NCBI RefSeq assembly: GCF_031348265.1
Contig: NZ_CP133771.1
Location: 6,324,001-6,388,000 of the forward strand
Source: Streptomyces collinus
GTDB taxonomy: Bacteria > Actinomycetota > Actinomycetes > Streptomycetales > Streptomycetaceae
DNA length: 64,000 nucleotides
Direction of reading: 5' to 3'
Shown: positions 23,374 to 31,504 of the stretch, one piece after another
How the letters are laid out: every line of letters starts with the position of its first letter
How positions within the stretch are numbered: position 1 is the stretch's first letter
Position numbers and translations under genes: made by a program
Notes under the pieces: model-generated
What the model saw: only the letters and a program-made list of their open reading frames with translations
Database searches by the model: none
What the model was told of the DNA's origin: nothing

Positions 23374-24371
23374 TTACTCGCGCAGAGCGACGATGCTGGA
23401 ACTGCGTGGAATTGTACGGTAAACAGCGAAAGGGATCAGCGAAAATCCGGGATGCTGGGGCAGGTCGATAAATCCCATGCCTCCCAAATGCTTCATGAGT
23501 CCATTGATGCTGTCTGCGAACTTCCCTCTATCTACGGCCCCGTCGGGGTTGAAGAAATTGAAATCCGGAACTGTCGTATCTTTGGGGGCGTAGCTCCCCA
23601 CGCTACCGACAAGGGTCCATTCTTGTGGCTCCGTTCCGTACCGCGCGAAGAGGATGTCCGCCTCGGTGTCCAGATACTGCCGCCCTTCTTGCAACCGAGA
23701 CCCGATCAACACGTTCCCCGAATCAACCGGGGAGAGGTTGATATGTAGTCCAGGCGCAAAGATTCCTCTGGCCATGCGGATAATCGAGCGGAGAGAATTG
23801 CCGTCTAACCGCCAGGGCCTTGGAAGTCTACGATGGCGTCTTCTAGCTGTCGTTCCGGCTGCACCTGGCCAGGCCTGGGTCGAGGCCCCTGGTGTCCCGA
23901 CTTCCCCTTACCTTGCGGAGTCTTCTTAGGTGCATCCGCGAGGTCGCCCCCGATGCCCTGTAGCCCGAGGGCGACCGAAGCATACGCTGAGAAAACGCTA
24001 GCAGCGTACCGAGTGTCAAAGAGTGACCCCATTGCTGTGATGCGCACGAGTGAACCGGGCGGTGCGATTCGCTCCAAGTCCCCTGAATCCCACTGGGAAG
24101 GATCTGCTGCCTCCTCTGAAATATCTCGGAGCAGGCCTTCCGACTCCAACGCCGATTCCAATGTGGGGAAGATGGCGTCGCCGAGAGATTTTTGCGTGTA
24201 GCGCTCATTTCCGGCGACTTACAAGTGCTGAGCAACGCTCCTCGGGCCTATCGTGTATCGCTTTTTCTGACTGCTTGTTTCTCGTTCCTCTTCCGGCACT
24301 CCGCCGTCGAGCTGAGCGAGCATGGCCCGGACCTTATCGGTGTCTACGTACAAGAATTCGCGCAGAATCAA
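23374..24371 (-). pseudogene. DUF6414-like protein, broken by a stop and a frameshift
   Basis: From the TTG at 24371 (GGGAG upstream) the minus strand reads REFLYVDTDKVRAMLAQLDG, then an in-frame TAA at about 24222-24224, then continues in the same frame through GDAIFPTLESALESEGLLRD and PPGSLVRITAMGSLFDTRYA. Near 23808 another stop is bypassed by a +1 shift to RLDGNSLRSIIRMARGIFAP, ending at 23374. The opening and the order of blocks resemble DUF6414 proteins. The family name is from memory; its function is unknown. The sequence is less GC-rich than the neighbours. Confidence 0.6.
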
Positions 24372-24707
24372 GCGGCACTCCCTCGCCGATAGCGGACTCA
24401 GATCCTATCTGCGGCTTGCTGACGTTGTGGCTTGTTTGCGAATATGGCACCAAGTGCCTATGCGCTGTCGGCGCCGGTCATGCCATATCCAGCGGTCAAC
24501 CATGGCGTGGGCCGCCAGTCGCAGGGGTGACTCACCGCTGCCGCAACGAACCACGTATCCCGCCTCACGCCGCCAGGCTTACAAGGCAGCGATCGCGACC
24601 GCCGAGCCCCCTGGGTCGTCGCTGGGCCGTGCGAGGCCGACCAACGACGACAGACGGCGATCACGGGTGACCGTCCCCACCCAGCTCTGGCCTGGGCCCG
24701 CCGAGTT
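24372..24707. other. Right end of the element, no gene seen
   Basis: This 336-bp stretch between the DUF6414-like remnant and attR holds no convincing gene on either strand. It contains an 8-bp inverted repeat (ATATGGCA 24442-24449 / TGCCATAT 24481-24488). It probably carries the promoter of the DUF6414-like gene on the minus strand and, near its right end, whatever now drives rlmN. Confidence 0.5.
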
Positions 24708-24749
24708 GATCTGCGACACTGGGAGGGTTATGCCGAAGCCCGGAGAACT
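24708..24749 (+). repeat. attR: right copy of the rlmN start
   Basis: Matches 18369-18410 at 36 of 42 positions with no gaps; the 14-bp core AAGCCCGGAGAACT is at 24736-24749. The copy carries GGGAGGG 2 bp before the rlmN ATG, so the element supplies a good ribosome binding site and keeps rlmN in frame. Confidence 0.85.
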
Positions 24750-25836
24750 CACTTTCGTCGCCCCCCGCGGAGCCAAGAAGCCGCCGCGGCATCTTGCCGA
24801 TCTCACTCCTGCCGAGCGCAAGGAGGCCGTTGCCGCTGTCGGGGAGAAGCCGTTTCGTGCCAAGCAGCTCTCGCAGCACTACTTCGCGCGGTACGCGCAT
24901 GATCCGGAGCAGTGGACCGATATTCCGGCCGGTGCCCGGGGGCGGCTGCAGGAGGCGCTGCTGCCCGAGCTGATGACCGTCGTGCGGCATCTGTCGACCG
25001 ACCAGGGCACCACCCGCAAGACGCTGTGGCGGCTGTTCGACGGGACGCTCGTCGAGTCCGTCCTGATGCGCTACCCGGACCGGGTGACCATGTGCATCAG
25101 CTCCCAGGCCGGGTGCGGGATGAACTGCCCGTTCTGTGCGACCGGGCAGGCGGGGCTCGACCGGAATCTGTCCACCGCCGAGATCGTCCACCAGATCGTG
25201 GACGGGATGCGGGCCCTGCGCGACGGGGAGGTCCCTGGCGGGCCCGCGCGGCTCAGCAACATCGTCTTCATGGGCATGGGCGAGCCGCTCGCCAACTACA
25301 ACCGGGTCATCGGATCCATCCGCCGGCTCACCGACCCCGAACCCGACGGCCTCGGCCTGTCCCAGCGCGGCATCACCGTCTCCACCGTCGGTCTCGTCCC
25401 GGCCATCCACCGGTTCGCCGACGAGGGCTTCAAGTGCCGCCTCGCCATCTCGCTGCACGCCCCCGACGACGAGCTGCGCGACACCCTCGTGCCGGTGAAC
25501 ACCCGCTGGAAGGTCCGGGAGGTGCTGGACGCCGGCTTCGAGTACAGCGCCAAGTCCGGGCGCCGGCTGTCCATCGAGTACGCGCTGATCCGGGACATCA
25601 ACGACCAGGCGTGGCGGGGCGACCGGCTCGGGCGGCTGCTCAAGGGCAAGCCCGTGCACGTGAACCTGATCCCGCTGAACCCGACGCCCGGTTCCAAGTG
25701 GACCGCCTCCCGGCCCGAGGACGAGAAGGCGTTCGTGGAGGCGATCGCCGCTCATGGTGTGCCGGTGACGATCCGGGACACCCGTGGTCAGGAGATCGAC
25801 GGGGCGTGTGGTCAGCTCGCGGCCACCGAACGGTAG
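24730..25836 (+). CDS. rlmN: 23S rRNA / tRNA adenine-C2 methyltransferase RlmN
   Basis: A radical-SAM enzyme that methylates C2 of A2503 in 23S rRNA and A37 in some tRNAs. The 368-residue product has the CxxxCxxC cluster motif (CGMNCPFCATGQAGLDRNLS, C at about 129/133/136), the conserved GMGEPLANY, and the C-terminal methyl-carrying cysteine region (DGACGQLA). The ATG at 24730 lies within attR; its first codons are duplicated at 18391. The gene therefore stays complete although an element sits at its start, and its promoter is now element-derived. Confidence 0.96.
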   Translation: MPKPGELTFVAPRGAKKPPRHLADLTPAERKEAVAAVGEKPFRAKQLSQHYFARYAHDPEQWTDIPAGARGRLQEALLPELMTVVRHLSTDQGTTRKTLWRLFDGTLVESVLMRYPDRVTMCISSQAGCGMNCPFCATGQAGLDRNLSTAEIVHQIVDGMRALRDGEVPGGPARLSNIVFMGMGEPLANYNRVIGSIRRLTDPEPDGLGLSQRGITVSTVGLVPAIHRFADEGFKCRLAISLHAPDDELRDTLVPVNTRWKVREVLDAGFEYSAKSGRRLSIEYALIRDINDQAWRGDRLGRLLKGKPVHVNLIPLNPTPGSKWTASRPEDEKAFVEAIAAHGVPVTIRDTRGQEIDGACGQLAATER

Positions 25837-25867
25837 TCTGACCGCCGTAAGAACATCTGCATATTCC

Positions 25868-25956
25868 GACAGGGGAGCGCCACAGCGCTGAGAGTGCGGC
25901 ACACGGCCGCAGACCCTCCGAACCTGGCCCAGGTCATTCTGGGTAGGGAGATCGGT
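25868..25956 (+). ncRNA. TPP riboswitch (THI element)
   Basis: The conserved pieces appear in order: AGGGGAGCGCC, GCGCTGAGAGTGCGG, a P3 stem, CAGACCCTCCGAACCTGGCCC, and GGGTAGGGAGATCGG. The CTGAGA and ACCCT...GAACCTG...GGGTAGGGA blocks are diagnostic of the thiamine pyrophosphate aptamer. It precedes a thiamine ABC transporter, the expected target; binding of TPP would lower expression. Confidence 0.95.
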
Positions 25957-25974
25957 CATCACTCGAGCTGTTGC

Positions 25975-26009
25975 GCCCTGCCCGGGACCCCGGAAGTCCC
26001 GGGCGGGGC
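25975..26009 (+). terminator. Terminator of the TPP riboswitch (expression platform)
   Basis: GCCCTGCCCGGGAC pairs with GTCCCGGGCGGGGC (13 of 14 Watson-Crick pairs plus one T-G) around a 7-nt loop, about 20 bp after the aptamer and 34 bp before the thiB start. It fits a transcriptional off-switch. Confidence 0.8.
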
Positions 26010-26043
26010 CGCGTCTTCTCCTGGTCACTCCAGGAGGAATCCA

Positions 26044-27129
26044 GTGGGCAACAACACCAAGCGGCTGACGGCGGCGGTCGTCGGTCTCGGCATGGCCGGC
26101 ACGCTCGCCGCGTGCGGGTCGTCCGACGGCGGCCAGGGGTCCGGCGACTCCAAGACCGTGACGCTCGTCAGCCACGACTCGTGGGCCGCGTCCAAGGACG
26201 TCATCGCGGCCTTCGAGAAGCAGTCCGGGTACAAGGTCCGGGTCCTCAAGGACGGCGACGCCGGGCAGGCCGTGAACAAGGCCATCCTGACCAAGGACAA
26301 CCCGCAGGGCGACGTCTTCTTCGGCGTCGACAACACCCTGCTGTCCCGCGCCCTCGACAACGACCTGTTCCAGTCGTACGAGGCGAAGGGGTCCGAGCGG
26401 ATCAAGGCCGATTACCGGGTCGACCGGGACGAGCACCGCGTCACCCCCATCGACACCGGCGACATCTGCGTCAACTACGACAAGAAGTACTTCGCCGACC
26501 ACAAGCTGGAGCCGCCGAAGAGCTTCGACGACCTGGTCGAGCCCCAGTACAAGAACCTGCTGGTGACCGAGAACGCCTCCGCCTCCTCGCCCGGCCTCGG
26601 CTTCCTGCTCGGCACGGCCGCGCAGTACGGCGACGACGGCTGGGAGGGCTACTGGAAGAAGCTCAAGGCCAACGGCGTGAAGGTCGTCGACGGCTGGGAG
26701 CAGGCCTACAACGAGGAGTTCTCCGGCTCGGCCGGCGGGAAGAAGGCCAAGGGCGACCGGCCGCTCGTCGTGTCGTACGCCTCCTCGCCGCCCGCCGAGG
26801 TCGTCTTCGCAGACCCGAGGCCGAGCACCGCCCCGACCGGGGTCGCCGAGGGCACCTGCTTCCGGCAGGTCGAGTACGCGGGGCTGCTCAGCAACGCCAA
26901 GAACACCAAGGGCGGCAAGGCCCTCCTCGACTTCCTCATCAGCGAGAGGTTCCAGGAGGACATGCCGATGAACATGTTCGTGTACCCGGTGCGCGAGGGC
27001 GCCCAGGTGCCGCCGGAGTTCGTGAAGTACGGGCCGCAGGCGAAGGACCCGGAGACCATGGCCCCGGCGAAGATCGCTGACCACCGTGACCAGTGGGTCA
27101 AGTCGTGGACCTCACTCGTACTGAAGTAG
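26044..27129 (+). CDS. thiB: Thiamine ABC transporter substrate-binding lipoprotein
   Basis: A 361-residue exported lipoprotein (signal with lipobox LAAC at about 20-23). The mature part is a periplasmic-type binding fold with VTLVSHDSWAASKDVI, GDVFFGVDNTLLSRALDN and APTGVAEGTCFRQVEYAGLL, as in ThiB. It would catch thiamine or its phosphates outside the membrane. The GTG at 26044 has AGGAGGAA upstream. It is controlled by the TPP riboswitch and starts the thiB-thiP-thiQ operon; it overlaps the next gene. Confidence 0.93.
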   Translation: MGNNTKRLTAAVVGLGMAGTLAACGSSDGGQGSGDSKTVTLVSHDSWAASKDVIAAFEKQSGYKVRVLKDGDAGQAVNKAILTKDNPQGDVFFGVDNTLLSRALDNDLFQSYEAKGSERIKADYRVDRDEHRVTPIDTGDICVNYDKKYFADHKLEPPKSFDDLVEPQYKNLLVTENASASSPGLGFLLGTAAQYGDDGWEGYWKKLKANGVKVVDGWEQAYNEEFSGSAGGKKAKGDRPLVVSYASSPPAEVVFADPRPSTAPTGVAEGTCFRQVEYAGLLSNAKNTKGGKALLDFLISERFQEDMPMNMFVYPVREGAQVPPEFVKYGPQAKDPETMAPAKIADHRDQWVKSWTSLVLK

Positions 27130-28769
27130 TCGCGCGCAAGCGGGGCGCGGCGGCGCGGTTCGCTCTGCTGGCCGCGCCCGTCGCGTTCTTCGCGGTCTTC
27201 TTCGCCTACCCCGTCGCCGCGATCGTCGCGCGCGGTCTGAAGACCGACGGGACCTGGCACCTCGGGCGGATCGGGGAGGTGCTGGCGCAGTCCGACGTCC
27301 GGCACGTGCTGTGGTTCACCACCTGGCAGGCGCTGGTCTCCACCGCGCTCACGCTGATCGTCGCGCTTCCCGGCGCGTATGTCTTCGCGCGTTTCGACTT
27401 CCCGGGCAAGCACGTCCTGCGGGCGGTCGTGACCGTGCCGTTCGTGCTGCCGACGGTCGTCGTCGGTACGGCCTTTCTGGCGCTGGTCGGGCGGGGCGGG
27501 CTGCTCGACGACCTGTGGGGCGTACGCCTGGACACCACTGTGTGGGCGATCCTGCTCGCGCACGTCTTCTTCAACTATGCCGTCGTCGTCCGGACGGTCG
27601 GCGGGCTCTGGGCGCAGCTCGACCCGCGGCAGGAGGAGGCCGCACGGATGCTCGGGGCGTCCCAGCTGAAGGCATGGCGGCAGGTGACGCTCCCCGCCCT
27701 CGCCCCGGCCGTGGCCGCCGCGGCGCTCATGGTCTTCCTGTTCACCTTCACCTCCTTCGGTGTCGTGCAGATCCTCGGCGGGCCCACCTTCTCCACCCTG
27801 GAGGTGGAGATCTACCGGCAGACGTCCGAGATCTTCGACCTGTCCACCGCGGCCGTGCTGACGCTGATCCAGTTCGCCGCGGTCGGGGCGATCCTCGCCC
27901 TGCACGCCTGGACCGTGCGGCGGCGGGAGACCGCGCTGCGGCTGGTGGACGCGTCCGTGACCGCGCGCCGGCCGCGTGGCGCGGGGCAGTGGGCGCTGCT
28001 GGGCGGGGTGCTCGTCACCGTCGCCGTGCTGCTCGTGCTGCCGCCGGCCGTGCTGGTGCAGCGGTCCCTGGGCGCGCCGGGCTTCGGCTACTACCGGGCA
28101 CTGACCAGCGAGGACGGCGGAGTCTTCCTGGTCCCGCCGATCGAGGCGATCGGCAACTCCCTGTCGTACGCCGTCGCCGCCACGCTCATCGCCGTGGTGA
28201 TCGGCGGGCTCGCCGCGGCCGCGCTCACCCGCCGGGACGCCGGGCGGTTCGTGCGCGGCTTCGACGCGCTGCTGATGCTGCCGCTCGGCGTGTCCGCTGT
28301 GACCGTCGGCTTCGGGTTTCTGATCTCCCTCGACGAGCCGCCGCTGGATCTGCGGTCCTCCTGGATCCTCGTGCCGCTCGCGCAGGCCCTGGTGGGTGTG
28401 CCGTTCGTCGTGCGGACCATGCTGCCCGTGCTGCGGGCCGTGGACGTCCGGTTGCGGGAGGCGGCCTCGGTGCTGGGGGCCTCGCCCTGGCGGGTGTGGC
28501 GGGAGGTGGACCTGCCGATGGTGCGGCGGGCGCTGCTGATCGCGGCCGGGTTCGCCTTCGCCGTGTCCCTCGGGGAGTTCGGCGCGACGGTGTTCATCGC
28601 ACGGCCCGACAACCCGACGCTGCCGGTGGCCGTGGCCCGGCTGCTGGGGCGGCCCGGTGACCTCAACTACGGCCAGGCGATGGCCCTTTCGACGATTCTG
28701 ATGGTGGTGTGCGCCGTGGCCCTGCTGGTGCTGGAGAGGCTTCGCACGGACCGGACGGGGGAGTTCTGA
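27105..28769 (+). CDS. thiP: Thiamine ABC transporter permease (fused two-half type)
   Basis: A 554-residue permease made of two fused halves, each with about six membrane helices and an EAA loop contacting the ATPase (EEAARMLGASQLKAWRQVTL and REAASVLGASPWRVWREVDL). ThiP proteins have this fused layout. The start is uncertain: GTG at 27105 (MDLTRTEV) or 27093 are possible, both inside the thiB gene, so translation is probably coupled. The stop overlaps thiQ (TGATG). Confidence 0.93.
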   Translation: MDLTRTEVVARKRGAAARFALLAAPVAFFAVFFAYPVAAIVARGLKTDGTWHLGRIGEVLAQSDVRHVLWFTTWQALVSTALTLIVALPGAYVFARFDFPGKHVLRAVVTVPFVLPTVVVGTAFLALVGRGGLLDDLWGVRLDTTVWAILLAHVFFNYAVVVRTVGGLWAQLDPRQEEAARMLGASQLKAWRQVTLPALAPAVAAAALMVFLFTFTSFGVVQILGGPTFSTLEVEIYRQTSEIFDLSTAAVLTLIQFAAVGAILALHAWTVRRRETALRLVDASVTARRPRGAGQWALLGGVLVTVAVLLVLPPAVLVQRSLGAPGFGYYRALTSEDGGVFLVPPIEAIGNSLSYAVAATLIAVVIGGLAAAALTRRDAGRFVRGFDALLMLPLGVSAVTVGFGFLISLDEPPLDLRSSWILVPLAQALVGVPFVVRTMLPVLRAVDVRLREAASVLGASPWRVWREVDLPMVRRALLIAAGFAFAVSLGEFGATVFIARPDNPTLPVAVARLLGRPGDLNYGQAMALSTILMVVCAVALLVLERLRTDRTGEF

Positions 28770-29788
28770 TGCTGCTGGCTCTGCACGCCGCGACGGTCCG
28801 CTTCGGCGGGCGGGCGGTGCTGGACGCCGTCGATCTGGAGGTCGCCGAGCACGAGATCGTGTGTGTGCTCGGGCCCAGCGGCAGCGGCAAGTCGACCCTG
28901 CTGCGGGCGGTGGCCGGGCTACAGCCCCTGGACTCCGGGCAGGTGGTGCTCGACGGACGCGACCAGGCGGGCGTGCCCGCGCACAGGCGCGGTGTCGGGC
29001 TGATGTTCCAGGACCACCAGCTGTTCCCGCAGCGGGACGTGGCCGGGAACGTCGCCTTCGGGCTGCGGATGCACGGCGGGCCGAAGCGGCAACAGGCCGA
29101 GCGGGTAGGGGAGTTGCTGGACCTGGTGGGGCTGCCGGGCGCGGGCCGCCGGGCCGTCGCGATGCTGTCCGGCGGGGAGCAGCAGCGGGTGGCACTGGCC
29201 CGGGCCCTCGCGCCGAGCCCGCGGCTGCTGATGCTGGACGAGCCGCTCGGACAGCTCGACCGGTCGCTGCGGGAGCGGCTGGTCGTCGAACTGAGGGAGC
29301 TGTTCGGCCGGTTGGGCACGACCGTGCTCGCCGTGACCCACGACCAGGGGGAGGCCTTCGCGCTGGCCGACCGGGTCGTGGTGATGCGGGATGGGCGGAT
29401 CGCCCAGTCCGGTACGCCTCTTGAGGTGTGGCAGCGGCCCGCCGACGCGTTCGTCGCCCGCTTCCTCGGGTTCGAGAACGTGGTCGAGGCGACGGTCGGG
29501 GCGGAGGCCGCGGACACGCCCTGGGGCAAGGTGCCGGTGCCGGAGGGCGCCCCGCAGGGCACCCGGACCCTGCTGGTGCGGCCGGCCGGGGTGCACCTGG
29601 TGCCCGCGGACTCGGGCCTGCGCTGCACGGTGGCCGCGCGTACCTTCCGGGGCACGCATGTCGCCGTGCGCCTCCAGCCCGAGGGCGCACCGCGCCTGGA
29701 GGCGGCGTGCGCGCTGCGGGCGGCACCGGAGGTCGGGGACGAGGTGGGCGTGGAGTTCGACGCGGCGGAAATCGTGGTGCTCGGCTGA
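28769..29788 (+). CDS. thiQ: Thiamine ABC transporter ATPase
   Basis: A 339-residue ATPase: Walker A GPSGSGKST (35-43), signature LSGGEQQRVALARAL, Walker B LLMLDEPLG. A C-terminal TOBE-like regulatory domain (about 240-339) follows, longer than the E. coli ThiQ. GGGGAG lies 5 bp before the ATG at 28769, which overlaps the thiP stop. It powers the importer made with thiB and thiP. Confidence 0.92.
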   Translation: MLLALHAATVRFGGRAVLDAVDLEVAEHEIVCVLGPSGSGKSTLLRAVAGLQPLDSGQVVLDGRDQAGVPAHRRGVGLMFQDHQLFPQRDVAGNVAFGLRMHGGPKRQQAERVGELLDLVGLPGAGRRAVAMLSGGEQQRVALARALAPSPRLLMLDEPLGQLDRSLRERLVVELRELFGRLGTTVLAVTHDQGEAFALADRVVVMRDGRIAQSGTPLEVWQRPADAFVARFLGFENVVEATVGAEAADTPWGKVPVPEGAPQGTRTLLVRPAGVHLVPADSGLRCTVAARTFRGTHVAVRLQPEGAPRLEAACALRAAPEVGDEVGVEFDAAEIVVLG

Positions 29789-29812
29789 TCGTCCCCGCCT
29801 AGGGTGCGAGGC

Positions 29813-30607
29813 ATGACGCCACTCGCGCACGACCGCTACTGCGACGAAATCGCCCATCAGATCGCCCTGTTGCGGCAGGTGGTGACCTCCGGGGCAGACC
29901 TGTCCGGCACCGTGCCCACCTGCCCCGACTGGTCGCTGGAGGAACTCGTCCGGCACACGGGCGGCGCGCTGCGCTGGGCGGAGCTGATGGTGCGGACCCG
30001 GGCCGCGGAGGAGGTGCCCGAGGAGCAGGTGCCCGGCGTGGCCGGTCCCGAGGCCGTCGGTGACGCCGCCGCACTGGACGCCTGGCTGGCGGAGACGGGC
30101 GAGCAGATCGTCGCCACGCTCCGGGAGGCCGGACCGGACGCGAAGGTGTGGGGCTGGGCCGGGATACAGAGCTCCGGGTTCTGGGCCCGCAGGATGACGC
30201 ACGAGATCACCGTGCACCGCGCCGACGCCGCCCTCGCCGCCGGGCTGCCCTACGACGTCGCGCCCGAGGTCGCCGCCGACACGATCGACGAATGGCTCCA
30301 GATCGTGGAGCACGTGCAGCGGACGGAGCCGCGGGACGTGGTGAGGGAGCTGGTCGGCCCGGGCAGCAGCATCCATCTGCACGCCACCGACACCGGGCCG
30401 GACCTGAACGCCGAGTGGGTCGTCGAGCTCACCGAGGACGGTGTCCGCTGGCGCCGGGGCCACGAGAAGGCCACGGTCGCGCTGCGCGGGCCGCTCACCT
30501 TCGTGCTGCTCGCGTTCTACCGCCGGCTGCCGCTCGACGCCAAGGAGCTGGAGGTCCTGGGCGAGCGGGAGTTGCTGGAGTTCTGGCTGGAGCGGGCCAC
30601 CTTCTGA
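29813..30607 (+). CDS. Maleylpyruvate isomerase family mycothiol-dependent enzyme
   Basis: A 264-residue protein of the DinB/mycothiol-dependent fold. The metal-binding histidines are visible in RHTGGALRWAE (about 46-56) and MTHEITVHRAD (about 126-136). Members use mycothiol, the actinobacterial thiol, to isomerise or conjugate electrophiles; the substrate here is unknown. A TAGGGT -10-like hexamer lies about 12 bp before the ATG with no ribosome binding site, suggesting a leaderless transcript. It ends at a bidirectional terminator. Confidence 0.85.
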   Translation: MTPLAHDRYCDEIAHQIALLRQVVTSGADLSGTVPTCPDWSLEELVRHTGGALRWAELMVRTRAAEEVPEEQVPGVAGPEAVGDAAALDAWLAETGEQIVATLREAGPDAKVWGWAGIQSSGFWARRMTHEITVHRADAALAAGLPYDVAPEVAADTIDEWLQIVEHVQRTEPRDVVRELVGPGSSIHLHATDTGPDLNAEWVVELTEDGVRWRRGHEKATVALRGPLTFVLLAFYRRLPLDAKELEVLGERELLEFWLERATF

Positions 30608-30615
30608 GACGGGAC

Positions 30616-30646
30616 GTGGCCCGCCCCCGGTCGGGGGACGGGCCAC
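30616..30646. terminator. Bidirectional terminator between convergent genes
   Basis: GTGGCCCG-CCCCC / GGGGG-CGGGCCAC with the loop GGTC and one bulged A. It separates the mycothiol-dependent enzyme (+) from the LAETG protein (-). Confidence 0.85.
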
Positions 30647-30668
30647 ATCAATGGGTGTGCCGCGGGCG

Positions 30669-31358
30669 TCAGCTGTCGCTGTTCGCCCCGCGACGGCGCA
30701 TGCCGAAGAACACCGCACCGCCACCGACGACGACCAGGGCCGCCGCGATGCCGGCGATGATGCCGGTGTTGGAGTCGGCACCGGTCTCAGCGAGGTTGGA
30801 GTCACCGGCCGGGGCGGGCACGTTGCCCGCGGGGGAACTGCTCTGGCTTTCCGACGGCTCCGGAGCCGGGCTCTCGCTCTCCTCGGCGGGCTTGGAGGGG
30901 GAGGCCGACGGGGTCGGCGTCGCCGGGGGAGTCGAAGCCGGGGGCTCCTCCTCCTTCTGGCAGGCCGTGGCCGGGGTGACGAGGTTCGGCTTGATGTCCT
31001 CGTCGACGTAACGAGCGGCCTTGACGTGGACGCGGTACTCGGCGTTCGGCTGCCAGGCCTCGGCGAAGGTGATGGTGGTGCCTTCGCGCGAGCCCTTGAC
31101 CACCTGCGTACCGACCTTCTTCGCGTCGGCGCCGTTGTTCTGCAGGTACACGGTGACCGTGGCCGGGATGCCGGCGGGGTCGACGTCGGTGACGGTGATG
31201 ACGCCCTTGTCACCGTCGCACTTCGCCTCGGCGGAGAACTCGCTGATGTCGCAGGCGAGCGCGTTGCCGGCGGTGCCGAGCGCGAGCGCGGCCGAGGCGG
31301 AGACGACACCGAGGACGCGCACGGCACGTGCGCGGCGGGATACGGACAGAACTGCCAC
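30669..31358 (-). CDS. LAETG-anchored cell-surface protein
   Basis: A 229-residue surface protein. A signal peptide (about 1-35, cleaved after GNALA) leads to a small beta-rich domain with two cysteines (C36 and another near 47), then a Pro/Ser/Thr/Glu stalk (PPATPTPSASPSKPAEESES). The sortase motif LAETG is at 189-193, followed by a membrane helix and the charged end RRRGANSDS. LAxTG is the class E sortase motif in Streptomyces, so it is probably linked to the wall. The GTG start has AAAGGAC upstream. Confidence 0.92.
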   Translation of the reverse strand: MAVLSVSRRARAVRVLGVVSASAALALGTAGNALACDISEFSAEAKCDGDKGVITVTDVDPAGIPATVTVYLQNNGADAKKVGTQVVKGSREGTTITFAEAWQPNAEYRVHVKAARYVDEDIKPNLVTPATACQKEEEPPASTPPATPTPSASPSKPAEESESPAPEPSESQSSSPAGNVPAPAGDSNLAETGADSNTGIIAGIAAALVVVGGGAVFFGMRRRGANSDS

Positions 31359-31438
31359 GTTTGTCCTTTACAGGATTGCTAAAGCGGGGGGCTGAGGCAG
31401 TGTTGACTGGACATCAGCACTACCGGGAGGCTCTCAGG

Positions 31439-31466
31439 TCTATAAGCGTCGCATAAGTAGTGTCAA
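31439..31466 (-). promoter_or_regulatory. Vegetative-type promoter of the LAETG gene
   Basis: On the minus strand: TTGACA, 16 bp, TATAGA. It is close to the HrdB consensus and about 80 bp before the LAETG gene start, giving a leader of some 70 nt. The region is AT-rich for this genome. Confidence 0.7.
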
Positions 31467-31504
31467 CGCATATGCAGGCTGCAAGCACTTGCTTTGCCGT
31501 CTTA

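Larger units (their letters stand above)
18397..24749. mobile_element. Decayed integrative element inserted in the 5' end of rlmN
   Basis: About 6.3 kb bounded by direct 14-bp cores (18397-18410 and 24736-24749) inside longer 42-bp repeats. Next to the left end are a tyrosine integrase pseudogene and an intact excisionase, the order expected for pSAM2-like Streptomyces elements. Replication and transfer genes are gone; a transposase fragment interrupts what remains. The cargo is an ECF41 sigma factor with AhpD-like and DoxX-like partners, an S1-DUF7660 protein and a broken DUF6414-like gene. The right third (23.4-24.5 kb) looks lower in GC than the chromosome. With the integrase broken, the element is probably immobile on its own. 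Confidence 0.85.

Noticed and set aside
24442..24488. 8-bp inverted repeat ATATGGCA / TGCCATAT near the right end of the element
   Set aside because: Considered as an integrase arm site, but there is only one copy and no counterpart near the left end.
24661..27084. 807-codon minus-strand frame over rlmN and thiB
   Set aside because: A shadow of two well-supported genes and a riboswitch; composition is arginine, valine and glycine rich with no domain.
26706..29726. 1006-codon minus-strand frame over thiB, thiP and thiQ
   Set aside because: Antisense shadow of the thi operon; the protein is a basic Pro/Arg/His-rich string.
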